A program made the position numbers and the translations under genes. The notes under the pieces were generated by a model, which was not told where the DNA came from, did not search any database, and was given only the letters and a program-made list of their open reading frames with translations. From Phytobacter diazotrophicus (GTDB lineage: Bacteria > Pseudomonadota > Gammaproteobacteria > Enterobacterales > Enterobacteriaceae), in contig SMDE01000013.1 of the NCBI GenBank assembly GCA_004346725.1, positions 1 to 64,000 on the forward strand: DNA of 64,000 nt, in the 5' to 3' direction. Shown piece by piece: positions 8,848 to 19,288 of the stretch (the stretch's first letter is position 1; every line of letters starts with the position of its first letter).

Positions 8848-10349
8848 AAAGAGTGCTCCTTAATACGGGCATGAAAGCCCTGAAGTGCTTCAATTAAAAT
8901 CTGGTAACGGTGATATTTGCGCTGGTAGGCCGCATGGGCGTTCATGTCCGGCGTCAGGGTGTGCATCTCGTAGTTGAGCGTCTGCTGGGCATCGCTAAAG
9001 TTCTGATAGACGCCGGTGCCGACCAGTGCGGCGATGGCCGCGCCAAAGCAGCCGGTCTCTTCCACCTGCGGCAACTCAACGGGCAGGCCGCTGACATCCG
9101 CGAGCATCTGCATCCAGACTCTGGAATGGGCCGGGCCGCCGGTGACGCGCAGGGCGCGCACGTCGGTAAAGCGCTCGCGCATGCGGTTGAGGTGCGTCAT
9201 ATGGCTGAACACCACCCCTTCGTAGACCGCCTGCAACAAGTGCGCGCGGGTATGCAGCGCCTGCATGCCATAAAAGCCGCTGGTCATATCCAGCCCGGCG
9301 TTACTGCCATACAGGAAAGGTAAGAAGAAGACATCGCTGGCGGCTTTCGGCAGGCTGTCGACGAGCTGATTGATCTCAGAAAAGCTGATATCGCCCCACT
9401 GCGCGGTCAGCCATTCCAGGTTGCCGGACGAGGTGGGGCTGGCTTCGTGCACGATGTATTGCCCGTCATTGACGTAGCGGCCATACACATAGGGATGCGC
9501 TTCGTTGTCGCGCAGGCCTTCGGCAATACCGCTGGTGACAGCCCAGGTGCCCATCACGGCATTGAGCGTGTATTCGTCTTTCAGACCGGCGCAGATCGCG
9601 GTGGAAACCACATCAAACAGACCGCCCACAACGGGTGTTCCCGCTGCGAGACCGGTAATGGCGGCTGCCTGAGCGGTGATTTCCCCGCTGATTTCTGCAG
9701 AACCCACAATCGGCGGCAACGCGGGGTCTATCTCGCTAATGCCCAGCCATTGTGTCAGGCAGGGGTCATACTGCCCGGTGGTCATATGGTAGAGGTTGGA
9801 TTCAGAGATATTGCTCTCTTCACACCCCTTTACGCCGGTCAGACACCAGCGCAGGTAGTCGTGGCCCATCATCACGCAGCCAATCTGTGCGTAACGTTGC
9901 GGCTCGTTTTCTTTTACCCAGCGCAGCAGCGAGGCCGGGTGCCCGGTCCACAGGGTCTGGCGCGTTAACGGGTAGAGCTTTTGCGGAATGCCGTCCTGCT
10001 GCCAGCGCTTGACGATTTCCATGGCGCGGCGGTCGGAAGAGAGGATCGCGGTGCCCAGCGGCTTGTCATTTTTATCAAGTAAAAACAGTCCTTTACCCTG
10101 AGCGGAGATGCCCACGCCCTTTATGTTTTCACCGCCAATGCCGGTACGTCGCAACAGGCGGGAGATGGTCGCCGCGCAGTGCTGCCACAGTTCCGCCATG
10201 TCGCGCTCCGCCCAGCCCGGATACGGGCTAAGAGTGCGGACGGACTGGCGTTCAATAGCAAATTCTTTACCCTGGCTGTTGTACAGTCCTGCTTTCAGAT
10301 AAGTACCGCCACAATCGATACCCAGCCAGAAGGTCTCTTTTTCACTCAT
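8844..10349 (-). CDS. lyxK: L-xylulose/3-keto-L-gulonate kinase
   Basis: FGGY-family sugar kinase of 501 aa (E. coli LyxK is 498). N-terminal phosphate-binding motif WLGIDCGGTYLKAGLY, and the C-terminal family block VTGGPAHSRVWMQMLADVSGLPV. Within this operon its relevant reaction is probably phosphorylation of 3-keto-L-gulonate to feed SgbH (yiaP role). The start is the ATG at 10349, preceded by AGGA. The frame stays open upstream to 10574 only because the 57-bp tandem repeat (a multiple of 3) has no stop in this frame; that extension is not coding. Overlaps sgbH by 4 bp. Confidence 0.95.
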   Translation of the reverse strand: MSEKETFWLGIDCGGTYLKAGLYNSQGKEFAIERQSVRTLSPYPGWAERDMAELWQHCAATISRLLRRTGIGGENIKGVGISAQGKGLFLLDKNDKPLGTAILSSDRRAMEIVKRWQQDGIPQKLYPLTRQTLWTGHPASLLRWVKENEPQRYAQIGCVMMGHDYLRWCLTGVKGCEESNISESNLYHMTTGQYDPCLTQWLGISEIDPALPPIVGSAEISGEITAQAAAITGLAAGTPVVGGLFDVVSTAICAGLKDEYTLNAVMGTWAVTSGIAEGLRDNEAHPYVYGRYVNDGQYIVHEASPTSSGNLEWLTAQWGDISFSEINQLVDSLPKAASDVFFLPFLYGSNAGLDMTSGFYGMQALHTRAHLLQAVYEGVVFSHMTHLNRMRERFTDVRALRVTGGPAHSRVWMQMLADVSGLPVELPQVEETGCFGAAIAALVGTGVYQNFSDAQQTLNYEMHTLTPDMNAHAAYQRKYHRYQILIEALQGFHARIKEHSL

Positions 10350-10367
10350 CTTTTTGTCCTGTTTTTT

Positions 10368-10530
10368 CACCCTCTCCCCGTGGGAGAGGGCTGGGGTGAG
10401 GGCATCAGACCGCACCTGTTTTTTCACCCTCTCCCCGTGGGAGAGGGATGGGGTGAGGGCATCAGACCGCACCTGTTTTTTCACCCTCTCCCTGTGGGAG
10501 AGGGCTGGGGTGAGGGCATCAGACCGCACG
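10368..10530. repeat. Tandem array of 57-bp GGGAGAGGG-hairpin repeats
   Basis: Three units (starting 10368, 10425, 10482), each CACCCTCTCCC-N-GGGAGAGGG, then TGGGGTGAGGGCATCAGACC and CGCACCTGTTTTTT. The array sits between yiaX2 and lyxK inside one operon. Its distal end overlaps the yiaX2 coding region, so the yiaX2 stop codon (10519-10521) is part of the repeat. It is a close relative of the 86-bp array at 6.3 kb: both share the GTGCGGTCTGATGCCCTCACCCC lead read on the appropriate strand (positions 6309-6330 there). Confidence 0.92.
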
Positions 10531-11838
10531 TTTGGCCGTATTCGTCGCGCCCACGCTTGAGCTGTTGGCATCACACTTCGCCGGCAGCAGCAGCGCCATC
10601 AGCGCGGCAATCGCCAGAGACACCGCCAGGCAGTAGACGCCCGCATCTTTGCTGTACATGGTGATCAGCACACCCACGGCATACGGACCGCAGAAGCCAC
10701 CCAGGTTACCCAGGGCGTTAATCACGCCGCGTGCGCCACCGGCCATTTCCGCGCTGAACAGACGAGCAGGAATGGTCCAGAACACCCCGGCAGCGGACTG
10801 CAGGAAGAAGCCACAGCCAACCAGTGCGGCATACGACAGCCAGATGCTCTCTTTCAGGGTGACGGAGAGGAACATGCAGGTGGCGAAGCCAATCAGCGGC
10901 AGGGAGACGAACAGCTTGCGTTTACCGGTACGGTCGGACAGAGAAGAGAACAGGAACATCCCGGCGATAGCGCCAACGTAAGGCAGAATGGCAAGCATTC
11001 CGACCTGGCCCATGCTGGTGTGGGTCAACTCTTTGAGGATGGTGGGCAGCCACAGGGTGTAGCCGTAAATCCCGGTTTGATAGAAGAAGTTCAGGGCAAT
11101 TAACTGCCACATGGTACGGTCAGACAACACCGCGCCCAGCGAGGCATTGACCACGGTTTTACCCGCAATGGCACGCTGCTCAGCGGCCAGGGTTTCCACC
11201 AGATATTTCTTCTCGGCTTCGCTAATCCAACGGGCTTCCTGCGGACGGTCATACACGGTCAGCGCCCACAGCACCAGAACAACCAGTGACAGCAGACCTT
11301 CGATGATGAACAGCCAGCGCCAGTCGAGTGCGGTAATGATCCAGCCGGAGAGCGGGGCGGTGATGATCCCGGCAATCGGGACGAACATAATGACGATGGC
11401 ATTTGCGCGACCACGTTCGGCATCCGGGAACCAGTTGCTGATCATGGTGAGCACCACAGGCAGCATGCCGCCTTCCGCCACACCGAGCAGGAAACGCAGT
11501 GCTAACAGTTGATATTGGTTGGTGACAATACCGGTAAGCACAGAGATGACCGCCCAGGCGACCAGTGACCAGCCGATGAATTTTTTACCGCTGCCGTGCA
11601 CGGCGATTTTCCCGCCCGGTACCTGCAAGAAGAGGTAACCGAGGAAGAAAATACCGCCAGCCAAACCTGCCATGGTGGCGGTAATGCCTAAATCCTTGTC
11701 CATCCCGCCAGGCATTGCGAATGCGATATTCACGCGGTCCATATAAGAAATAATACACGCGATAAGAATAGGGGGAATAATTCTTAACCAGCGTTGGCGC
11801 GGAATATCCGCAGATGTAGCGTAAGAGGAAGTGTTCAT
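10519..11838 (-). CDS. yiaX2: MFS transporter YiaX2 (anion:cation symporter family)
   Basis: A 439-aa, 12-TM major-facilitator protein of the anion:cation symporter group (N-terminal SYMDRVNIAFAMPGG signature; RFLLGVAEGGMLPVV; NWFPDAERGRANAI). Position between yiaX1 and lyxK matches yiaX2 of the Klebsiella yiaKLX1X2PQRS operon, which is needed there for aerobic ascorbate use; E. coli has the TRAP transporter yiaMNO instead. Likely imports a hexonate-type acid such as 2,3-diketogulonate or ascorbate. The last codons (KRAV, stop) are contributed by the tandem repeat that follows, so the native C-terminus may have been replaced. Confidence 0.9.
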   Translation of the reverse strand: MNTSSYATSADIPRQRWLRIIPPILIACIISYMDRVNIAFAMPGGMDKDLGITATMAGLAGGIFFLGYLFLQVPGGKIAVHGSGKKFIGWSLVAWAVISVLTGIVTNQYQLLALRFLLGVAEGGMLPVVLTMISNWFPDAERGRANAIVIMFVPIAGIITAPLSGWIITALDWRWLFIIEGLLSLVVLVLWALTVYDRPQEARWISEAEKKYLVETLAAEQRAIAGKTVVNASLGAVLSDRTMWQLIALNFFYQTGIYGYTLWLPTILKELTHTSMGQVGMLAILPYVGAIAGMFLFSSLSDRTGKRKLFVSLPLIGFATCMFLSVTLKESIWLSYAALVGCGFFLQSAAGVFWTIPARLFSAEMAGGARGVINALGNLGGFCGPYAVGVLITMYSKDAGVYCLAVSLAIAALMALLLPAKCDANSSSVGATNTAKRAV

Positions 11839-11891
11839 ATTAATCTCTCGTTAAAAGTAACAGGCCTTGCGATTAAATTGACGCTTTATAT

Positions 11892-12827
11892 TTATTGTCT
11901 GGCTTTGTTTAACGCGGTAATGCCATCGCGTAATATGGCTATGCGATGATTCGCATCAGCATTAGCATCAATTTCCAGTAACTTAATACCGGCAAACTGT
12001 AATTTTGCTGTGTCAGCCACATTAAATAATTCTTTAGCACTTTCTACCGTGAGCAGGCTTTCCGGGCAGAAAGGGGCGAAAGGCGTATGCAGGTCAGTCC
12101 ATTCACCATACGGCCCTTCGGTGGCGGTGCCGGAGAACATCAGCGCCCCCAGTTTTCCTGCGGCTTTCACCGCCTGAGTATGTTCCAGCGGCAGGGTGGT
12201 ATTACGCCCTTCAATCGCGGAACGCGCCCAGTTAATGCATACATCAATGTTGTAACCGGCGAGGGTATCCAGCACGTTTTCCAGCGGCAGGAAACCTTTG
12301 CGCGGTGCGGGCTTGTTCATGGCGTCGCAGTGTTCCAGTACGAGCGAGCATGACCAGTCCCAACTGGCGATTTCTTTGATGGAGCGGGCAAACGCATCGG
12401 TTGCCTGTGCCACATCAGCGTTACCGCCCAGCGGGGCAGCCTGCAGTTCCAGCGATATCACTTTATTGGCGAAGCGCTGGTTTACTGCATTGATTTTGTT
12501 CAGCAAATGACGATGGAACTCGACGCATGCCCGACGTTGTTCTTCATCGCTGGAGGCCAGACCGAAGGCTAGATTGCCGCCGCTGCGACGACGCATGGTC
12601 TCCGGGATCGCGGTGACCACAATCTGCCATTCGCCCGGCGTGTGCCGGAACAGCCACTCATCGCCATAAGCGTGCAGGTTTTCGTGGCACGGCTGCTCCA
12701 GACCGCGAATGTGCGGCGTATCCGCGAGTAAACGCCAGAATTCCTTCTCTTCCTGTTCGCTTTTTTGGTGAAACGAAGGCGCGCAGGAGTATGCGCCGAT
12801 AATATAACCGGCGTCATTCGTTTTCAT
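11892..12827 (-). CDS. yiaX1: DUF4862 family protein YiaX1
   Basis: A 311-aa protein without signal peptide or membrane segments, which I recognise as the DUF4862 protein found as YiaX1 in Klebsiella-type yia operons. Its overall pattern ([34 protein letters not shown]) suggests a TIM-barrel related to sugar-phosphate isomerases/epimerases, but this is inferred. It starts at an ATG with a GGAG site, 45 bp after yiaL. Reaction not known to me; the context points to a step in ascorbate or diketogulonate degradation. Confidence 0.85.
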   Translation of the reverse strand: MKTNDAGYIIGAYSCAPSFHQKSEQEEKEFWRLLADTPHIRGLEQPCHENLHAYGDEWLFRHTPGEWQIVVTAIPETMRRRSGGNLAFGLASSDEEQRRACVEFHRHLLNKINAVNQRFANKVISLELQAAPLGGNADVAQATDAFARSIKEIASWDWSCSLVLEHCDAMNKPAPRKGFLPLENVLDTLAGYNIDVCINWARSAIEGRNTTLPLEHTQAVKAAGKLGALMFSGTATEGPYGEWTDLHTPFAPFCPESLLTVESAKELFNVADTAKLQFAGIKLLEIDANADANHRIAILRDGITALNKARQ

Positions 12828-12872
12828 GTTTCGCTCCTTTTATTTATCAGGTATCGATAAATAAATAACGGA

Positions 12873-14350
<1,478 letters not shown>

Positions 14351-14380
14351 ACGCTTTCTCCATCACATCTTCGTTTTACA

Positions 14381-14401
14381 TAGTGGAATTGCATTCCACT
14401 A
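14381..14401. promoter_or_regulatory. Candidate PlaR (IclR-family) operator at yiaK
   Basis: A perfect inverted repeat, TAGTGGAAT-N3-ATTCCACTA, ~30 bp upstream of yiaK, with outer ACATAG and CTATGT flanks. The arm/3-bp-spacer design and GGAAT core resemble IclR-family sites, and a related repeat stands before the ABC operon (GAAAT-N3-ATTTC at 19127-19139). Binding by PlaR is inferred. Confidence 0.6.
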
Positions 14402-14418
14402 AACTATGTTGGGTTGTG

Positions 14419-14445
14419 AAAACGCGCCGGCAGGGCCGGTGCGCT
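14419..14445 (-). terminator. Rho-independent terminator after the SMP-30 gene
   Basis: Read on the minus strand: GCGCACCGGC, loop CCT, GCCGGCGCG and then TTTTC. The stem pairs over about nine positions with a small bulge. It separates the ABC/SMP-30 unit from the yiaK unit. Confidence 0.6.
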
Positions 14446-14461
14446 TCGGTATTAATCCTGT

Positions 14462-15325
14462 TTATCCCTGAATACGGGAGGGGGCGATGGTCACCCGGTA
14501 AAGCGATGTGGTCGCGGTAATAAACAGCGTATTTCCGTCAGGCCCACCAAACGTGCAATTAGAGACGCGCTCAGGGACGGGAATCGTTTCCAGCAGCGTC
14601 CCCTGCGGCGAGAAAATCAAAACGCCGGTCTCGCAACTACAGAAAATATTCCCCGCCGGGTCAACGCAAAAGCCATCCGGAATACCCGGCGCAACCTGGG
14701 TGACCACGTGAGAAAATACCGCGCTATCGCCGTCGAGACGGTAGGCGCGAATTTCCCGGCGGCCCTGCGTCGGAAAATCAATAATCGACATATCCGCCAC
14801 GTAGAGCCATTTATCATCCGGCGAGAAGGCCAGCCCGTTAGGGCGCTGAGTATCGCTGATGGCGATCGTCGCCCGCTTGTTCGCTTCATCAAAACGATAG
14901 ACGTAGCAGCCGATGACCTGGCTTGCCGCGCGATAACCCTCTTCGTCGCCGACGATGCCGTAGGGTGGGTCGGTAAACCAAATCGACCCGTCCTGGCGCA
15001 CTGCGATATCGTTGGGCGAGTTGAAACGCAGCCCGTCGATTTTGTCCACCAGCAGGGTGTGATTCCCCTGCTTATCTGTCCGGCTGATACCGCGACGGCC
15101 ATGTTCGCAGGTTAACAAACGCCCTTCGTTATCCAGCGCGTTGCCGTTGGCAAAGTGGGACTCAGCGCGAAACACGCTGACGCCGTTTTGCGCACTCCAG
15201 CGGTACATCTTGTTGCCCTTCACATCGCTGAAAATCACGCTCTGCTGTTCTGCCAGCCACACCGGGCCTTCCGCCCAGATGGCCGGAGAACACAGGCGTT
15301 CAAAACTGCCCGCGACGGCTAACAT
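14462..15325 (-). CDS. SMP-30/gluconolactonase family hydrolase
   Basis: A 287-aa six-bladed beta-propeller of the SMP-30/gluconolactonase/LRE-like family, which hydrolyses sugar lactones with a bound divalent metal. Expected metal ligands are visible: Glu of WAEGPVW near residue 18, Asn of RFNSPNDIAV, and Asp of GIPDGFCVDPAG. No signal peptide, so cytoplasmic. It begins 1 bp after the stop of the periplasmic binding protein gene, so it is the last gene of the ABC operon. In this setting it could open the lactone ring of the imported substrate, for example dehydroascorbate to 2,3-diketogulonate; that substrate is my inference. Confidence 0.9.
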   Translation of the reverse strand: MLAVAGSFERLCSPAIWAEGPVWLAEQQSVIFSDVKGNKMYRWSAQNGVSVFRAESHFANGNALDNEGRLLTCEHGRRGISRTDKQGNHTLLVDKIDGLRFNSPNDIAVRQDGSIWFTDPPYGIVGDEEGYRAASQVIGCYVYRFDEANKRATIAISDTQRPNGLAFSPDDKWLYVADMSIIDFPTQGRREIRAYRLDGDSAVFSHVVTQVAPGIPDGFCVDPAGNIFCSCETGVLIFSPQGTLLETIPVPERVSNCTFGGPDGNTLFITATTSLYRVTIAPSRIQG

Positions 15326-15326
15326 C

Positions 15327-16436
15327 TCACTTCACTCCCCAGATGGCTTTGTAGTGATCGCGATACTGGTTACCCGGGTCGAATTCATTGTTCTGGCCGC
15401 CATCGGCGCTGATGTTTTCTTTGGTGACCAGGTGCGCCGGGGTGACATAGCCAGAAGGTTGTTTACCGGCGAAGGCGCGGTTGAACTCATCCAGTAACTG
15501 CCAGCCGTGCAGTTTCAGCGGCTCTGGCACGGTCGCGACTTGCGCTTTGCCATCGCGTACGCGCTGGTAGGCGGTAACGGAACCGTCGCCAGCCGAAATG
15601 TTGTACGGCGGCTTACCATCCGTGCCTTTACCCGCGGTTTGCAGGGCCGGGGCCATAAAGTCGAAGTACAGGTCGTTGATGGCCAAAGAGTATTCGAACT
15701 TATCACCATATTTTTGCATCAGGCTGTAGGTCATGCCCGGCATGCGGTTAGAGGTGTCGGCAAGCGGGGTATCGATAAATTCAACCACCTGGCAGCCGCT
15801 GCATTGCTCAATCACTTTCTTCATCGCGTTGGCTTTATCCAGAGCGATTTGGTAGAGCGAGTCGGTGAAAATCAGCACCTTTGCCGTGCCGTTGGATTTC
15901 GCGACGGCGTAGAGTGCCGCCATGCGTGACACTTCGTTAGAGTCGGAGGTCACGTTGTAAAAAATGTTGTAAGCCGGAACCGGACCCGGCGCCGGAACAG
16001 CGTGCCATGCGGTCAGTACAATGCCCTCTTTCACCGCTTTTTTGAGCGGGATTTTGGCGACGTTCGGGTTCCAGCCACCAATCACGATACCGTCCGGTTT
16101 GCGGGCAATCGCCTGGTTCAGCGCCGCCAGTTGGTCTTTTACCGAACCCGTACCGTCCAGCACGTCGAGTTGCCAGCCCGCGATTTTTGCCGCTTCTTCA
16201 AGCCCCTCTTTAACGCCCAGCACGCCGCCGTTTTTCATGTCAGACGCGATGAAGATAATCTTTTTGTTCGGCTGTAACGCCGGGCCCTGCGTTGGGCCAT
16301 CCCACACGGTGACAGGCGCGGTCGCTTTGGCAATCGCCGCCTGCGCCTGCTGAACATAGCTGTCATCGGCCAGGGCGAAACCGCTTGCCATCATCAACCC
16401 GGCAGCCAGACAGCATTGAACTATTTTGTTATACAT
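15327..16436 (-). CDS. Sugar ABC transporter periplasmic substrate-binding protein
   Basis: A 369-aa periplasmic binding protein of the ribose/xylose-type (peripla_BP_4) family. It has a signal peptide (MYNKIVQCCLAAGLMMASGF, cut after FALA). The mature part shows IIFIASDMKNGGVLGVKEG, LDGTGSVKDQLAALNQAI and a PDGIVIGGWNP strand typical of the fold. I chose the ATG at 16436, with AAGGAA 7 bases upstream, rather than a TTG six codons earlier. It is operonic with the permease and ATPase upstream and the SMP-30 gene downstream. The ligand is unknown; context suggests a sugar acid or lactone related to ascorbate breakdown. Confidence 0.92.
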   Translation of the reverse strand: MYNKIVQCCLAAGLMMASGFALADDSYVQQAQAAIAKATAPVTVWDGPTQGPALQPNKKIIFIASDMKNGGVLGVKEGLEEAAKIAGWQLDVLDGTGSVKDQLAALNQAIARKPDGIVIGGWNPNVAKIPLKKAVKEGIVLTAWHAVPAPGPVPAYNIFYNVTSDSNEVSRMAALYAVAKSNGTAKVLIFTDSLYQIALDKANAMKKVIEQCSGCQVVEFIDTPLADTSNRMPGMTYSLMQKYGDKFEYSLAINDLYFDFMAPALQTAGKGTDGKPPYNISAGDGSVTAYQRVRDGKAQVATVPEPLKLHGWQLLDEFNRAFAGKQPSGYVTPAHLVTKENISADGGQNNEFDPGNQYRDHYKAIWGVK

Positions 16437-16457
16437 TTTCAGTTCCTTACGCAAGAG

Positions 16458-17528
16458 TCATTGGGTAACAGAGGAGCCCGGTGCGGTCGTTTGAGCACGC
16501 TGCACCAGTTTTTTATTTAATGCCCGGCGGCGCTGTGCATAACCGGCCAGGGTAATCGACAACAGTAGCGTCGCACCGTTAAACAGCGGTTCGACCCAGA
16601 ATGCACCGCCAAACTGCTGAATCCCGGCGATACCGATCGCCAGTACCGCAATCCCGACCACCGTGCCCCAGACGTTCACGCGCCCCGGACGAATAGTGGT
16701 ACTGCCAAGGAACGCCCCCACAAGGGCAGGCAGCAGATAGTCCATGCCGACGCTGGCCTGGCCCACGCCCTGCTCGGCGGCAATGATCACCCCGGTAAAC
16801 CCGGTTAAGGTGCTGGAGGCGATAAAGGCGCCGATGGTGTAACGGTTAACGGCGATGCCGTTGAGCGCAGCCGCGACCGGGTTACCGCCCACCGCATACA
16901 TGCAGCGACCAATCGGGGTGTGTTCGGTGATGATCCACAGCACCACGGCGGCAAACAGGACATAAAAAGCCACCACCGGAATGCCAAACAGGTCTGAATG
17001 ATGCAGGGCAATAAAGGCGTCCGGTAAGTCGCCGACAATCTGCCGTCCGCCGGAGTGCCAGAGCGCGATGGCGTAGAGCACGGTGCCGGAGCCGAGCGTA
17101 GCCACGAAGCTATCGATGTCGGCCAGCGCCACCAGAATGCCGTTCAGCAGGCCATACAGCGCGGAGAGCGCCAGCACGATGGCCACGGCCACCGGCCAGG
17201 AAAAGCCATATTCCACCTGCAACGTGATGGCGAGGATGTGCCAGAGCACGATGCCAAAGCCGACGTTAAGATCAATTTTCCCGACAATCATCGGGATGGT
17301 CGCCGCCAGCGCCAGCAGGGCGATTTTCGATTTACTGTCGAGAATGGCCTGTAAGGTCAGCAGTGAAGCGAATGAGGGCGTCGTCAGCGAAAAAACGATA
17401 ACCAGTACCACGCAGATCACGGGCAGGCCGTAACGGGTGGTTAATTGTCCAAGCCAGGCGGCGGCACCGTGTTCATGAAGCGATACGCGTGATTCCAGGG
17501 CCGTCGATTTCATTGAAGTTTTAGCCAT
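16458..17528 (-). CDS. Sugar ABC transporter permease (RbsC-like)
   Basis: A 356-aa inner-membrane permease of the branched-chain/ribose (BPD_transp_2) type, with ~8-10 hydrophobic helices. The family block GGNPVAAALNGIAVNRYTIGAFIASSTLTG, where AxxxxGI contacts the ATPase, is near the middle. The start ATG follows CGGAG. It lies 17 bp downstream of the ATPase gene and 21 bp ahead of the binding-protein gene. Substrate specificity is set by the binding protein and unknown. Confidence 0.92.
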   Translation of the reverse strand: MAKTSMKSTALESRVSLHEHGAAAWLGQLTTRYGLPVICVVLVIVFSLTTPSFASLLTLQAILDSKSKIALLALAATIPMIVGKIDLNVGFGIVLWHILAITLQVEYGFSWPVAVAIVLALSALYGLLNGILVALADIDSFVATLGSGTVLYAIALWHSGGRQIVGDLPDAFIALHHSDLFGIPVVAFYVLFAAVVLWIITEHTPIGRCMYAVGGNPVAAALNGIAVNRYTIGAFIASSTLTGFTGVIIAAEQGVGQASVGMDYLLPALVGAFLGSTTIRPGRVNVWGTVVGIAVLAIGIAGIQQFGGAFWVEPLFNGATLLLSITLAGYAQRRRALNKKLVQRAQTTAPGSSVTQ

Positions 17529-17545
17529 AACTAACGCACTCCGAC

Positions 17546-19066
17546 TTAATGTAGTGTGCCGCTGCCTGACGCCAGTTCGAGCAATCTGGCGAAGGTGACA
17601 TCCTGGTTGAGAAGCTCGCCGACAATTTGCCCACGGTTAAATACCAGCGCCCGGTTGCAGATATGCGCCACCTCTTCCAGGTCATTGGAGATGACCAGAA
17701 TGGCGACGCCGTTTTGCAGCGCCTGATTGAGCAGGTCATAGATTTCCGCACGCGCGCCGACATCAACGCCCGCGGACGGGTCTTCCAGAATGAGCAGTGG
17801 AGCATTGAGTGAAAGCCAGCGCGCCATCACGACTTTTTGTTGGTTGCCGCCGGACAACGCGCTGATTTCAATGTTGATCTGCGCTGGCCGGACATCGAAC
17901 TGGCGGATTTTCTCCCAGCTCATCGGCGCTTCGCTTTTTTCGTTATAGCGGGACAGCGGGGCGTGACCGTGTTTACACGGGTTCATAAACAAGTTTTCAC
18001 GCACCATCATGCCCGGAATCAGACTTTCATGAAGGCGATCGCCTGCGACAAAAGAGACGCCCGCAGACATCGCCTCCCCTGGTGTTGTCGCCGTAAACGG
18101 CACGCCATTTAATGTGATTTGCCCGCTTTCCTGCGTACGGCAGGCAAACAGCAAACGTCCAATCTCTTCCTGTCCGGCGCCGCGCAGACCGGCGAGCGCC
18201 ACCATCTCACCGGCACGAAGCTCGAAAGAGACAGGGCCGGTATCACCCACTTTGACGTTGTCCATCTTTAACAGCACCGGCGCATCACCGTCGGGTAACG
18301 CCTGGCGCTGGTCGTCACGCAGACTTTCGCCAACAATCAGTTCAACCAGACCACGCAGGGTGTAGTGGTCGATGTCACCACCACCTGCATAGCAACCATC
18401 GCGCATGGCGCAGACGGAATCGGCCATCTCCATCACCTCATCCAGACGATGGGTGATATAAATCATGCCGACCTGTTTTTCCCGCAGGATGTTCATTACC
18501 CGGAACAGGTGGCGAACATCGTCCGCGGGAAGGGAGGCCGTCGGCTCATCAAGCACCAGCACCGAGGCATCTACCGCTACCGCACGGGCTATTGCCAGCA
18601 GCGATTTTTCAGTGCGGGAGAGGTCGAACACGCGGTCATCCGGATCAAGCTGAATGCCGATATCTTCCAGCGCTTTTTGCGCCTGACGGCGTGTTGCCGC
18701 CCAGTCAATCAGCCCAAAGCGACGGGGAAAACCCATCACCAGCGCCATGTTTTCCGCGACAGTCATCCACTCCACCAGACCTAAGTCCTGATGGATAAAG
18801 GCAATAGGCTGCTCGTTGCCCCGGCGCAGCGCGGCGGCAGAATCCACCGGCTCACCGCGAAACAGAATTTCGCCACCGTCGCGGGAATAGACACCGGCCA
18901 GCACTTTAATCAGCGTGGATTTGCCCGCACCGTTCTCCCCCAGCAGCGCCACAACCTTGCCCGGATAGATATCCAGGCTGACGTTGTTGACCGCCACATT
19001 TCCCCCAAAGCGCTTAACGATATGGCGCATGGATAACAAAGGAGATAACACTGCTGCTTCTGCCAT
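17546..19066 (-). CDS. Sugar ABC transporter ATP-binding protein (RbsA-like, two domains)
   Basis: A 506-aa protein with two fused ABC domains. The first has Walker A GENGAGKST near residue 41 and Walker [12 protein letters not shown]; its signature region (FDLSRTEKSLLAIARA) is degenerate. The second has a degenerate Walker A (AGLRGAGQEE) and an intact [15 protein letters not shown] signature, as usual in RbsA/XylG/MglA proteins. First gene of the four-gene ABC/SMP-30 unit, with GGAGG before the ATG. It is divergent from plaR with 222 bp between. Confidence 0.94.
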   Translation of the reverse strand: MAEAAVLSPLLSMRHIVKRFGGNVAVNNVSLDIYPGKVVALLGENGAGKSTLIKVLAGVYSRDGGEILFRGEPVDSAAALRRGNEQPIAFIHQDLGLVEWMTVAENMALVMGFPRRFGLIDWAATRRQAQKALEDIGIQLDPDDRVFDLSRTEKSLLAIARAVAVDASVLVLDEPTASLPADDVRHLFRVMNILREKQVGMIYITHRLDEVMEMADSVCAMRDGCYAGGGDIDHYTLRGLVELIVGESLRDDQRQALPDGDAPVLLKMDNVKVGDTGPVSFELRAGEMVALAGLRGAGQEEIGRLLFACRTQESGQITLNGVPFTATTPGEAMSAGVSFVAGDRLHESLIPGMMVRENLFMNPCKHGHAPLSRYNEKSEAPMSWEKIRQFDVRPAQINIEISALSGGNQQKVVMARWLSLNAPLLILEDPSAGVDVGARAEIYDLLNQALQNGVAILVISNDLEEVAHICNRALVFNRGQIVGELLNQDVTFARLLELASGSGTLH

Positions 19067-19120
19067 TTAAGATGACCTCCCACCGAGGGAATGAGAACGT
19101 TGTGCGACCTGTAAATTTCA

Positions 19121-19213
19121 CTATGCGAAATCTGATTTCAAATATAGCGATCATAATTTGACAAAGCAATTGCTGGATATATTTTTGAAATGTAATAAAA
19201 TCAATAAATTACA
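19121..19213. promoter_or_regulatory. Divergent plaR/ABC operon control region with inverted repeats
   Basis: Two inverted repeats lie between the divergent genes. One is CTAT-N2-GAAAT-N3-ATTTC-N3-ATAG-like (19121-19147), whose core resembles the yiaK operator. The other is TGTAAT-N11-ATTACA (19191-19213). A TTGACA (19158-19163) with TATTTT 16 bp downstream is a possible plaR promoter. Assignment to PlaR autoregulation and control of the ABC unit is inferred. Confidence 0.5.
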
Positions 19214-19288
19214 AATTTTCTGTTCAGATCGTGAAGTGAAACACACTTTGCGCTACCATCAGGTCGCCACAAAAAGGAGGCGAAAGCG

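Noticed and set aside
10368-10530. CRISPR array at the 57-bp repeats
   Set aside because: Unit is repeated whole with no variable spacers, and no cas genes; the same holds for the 86- and 46-bp arrays.
10350-10574. N-terminal extension of lyxK through the repeat array
   Set aside because: The frame is open only because the 57-bp period is a multiple of three; the family start MSEKETFW has its own ribosome-binding site.
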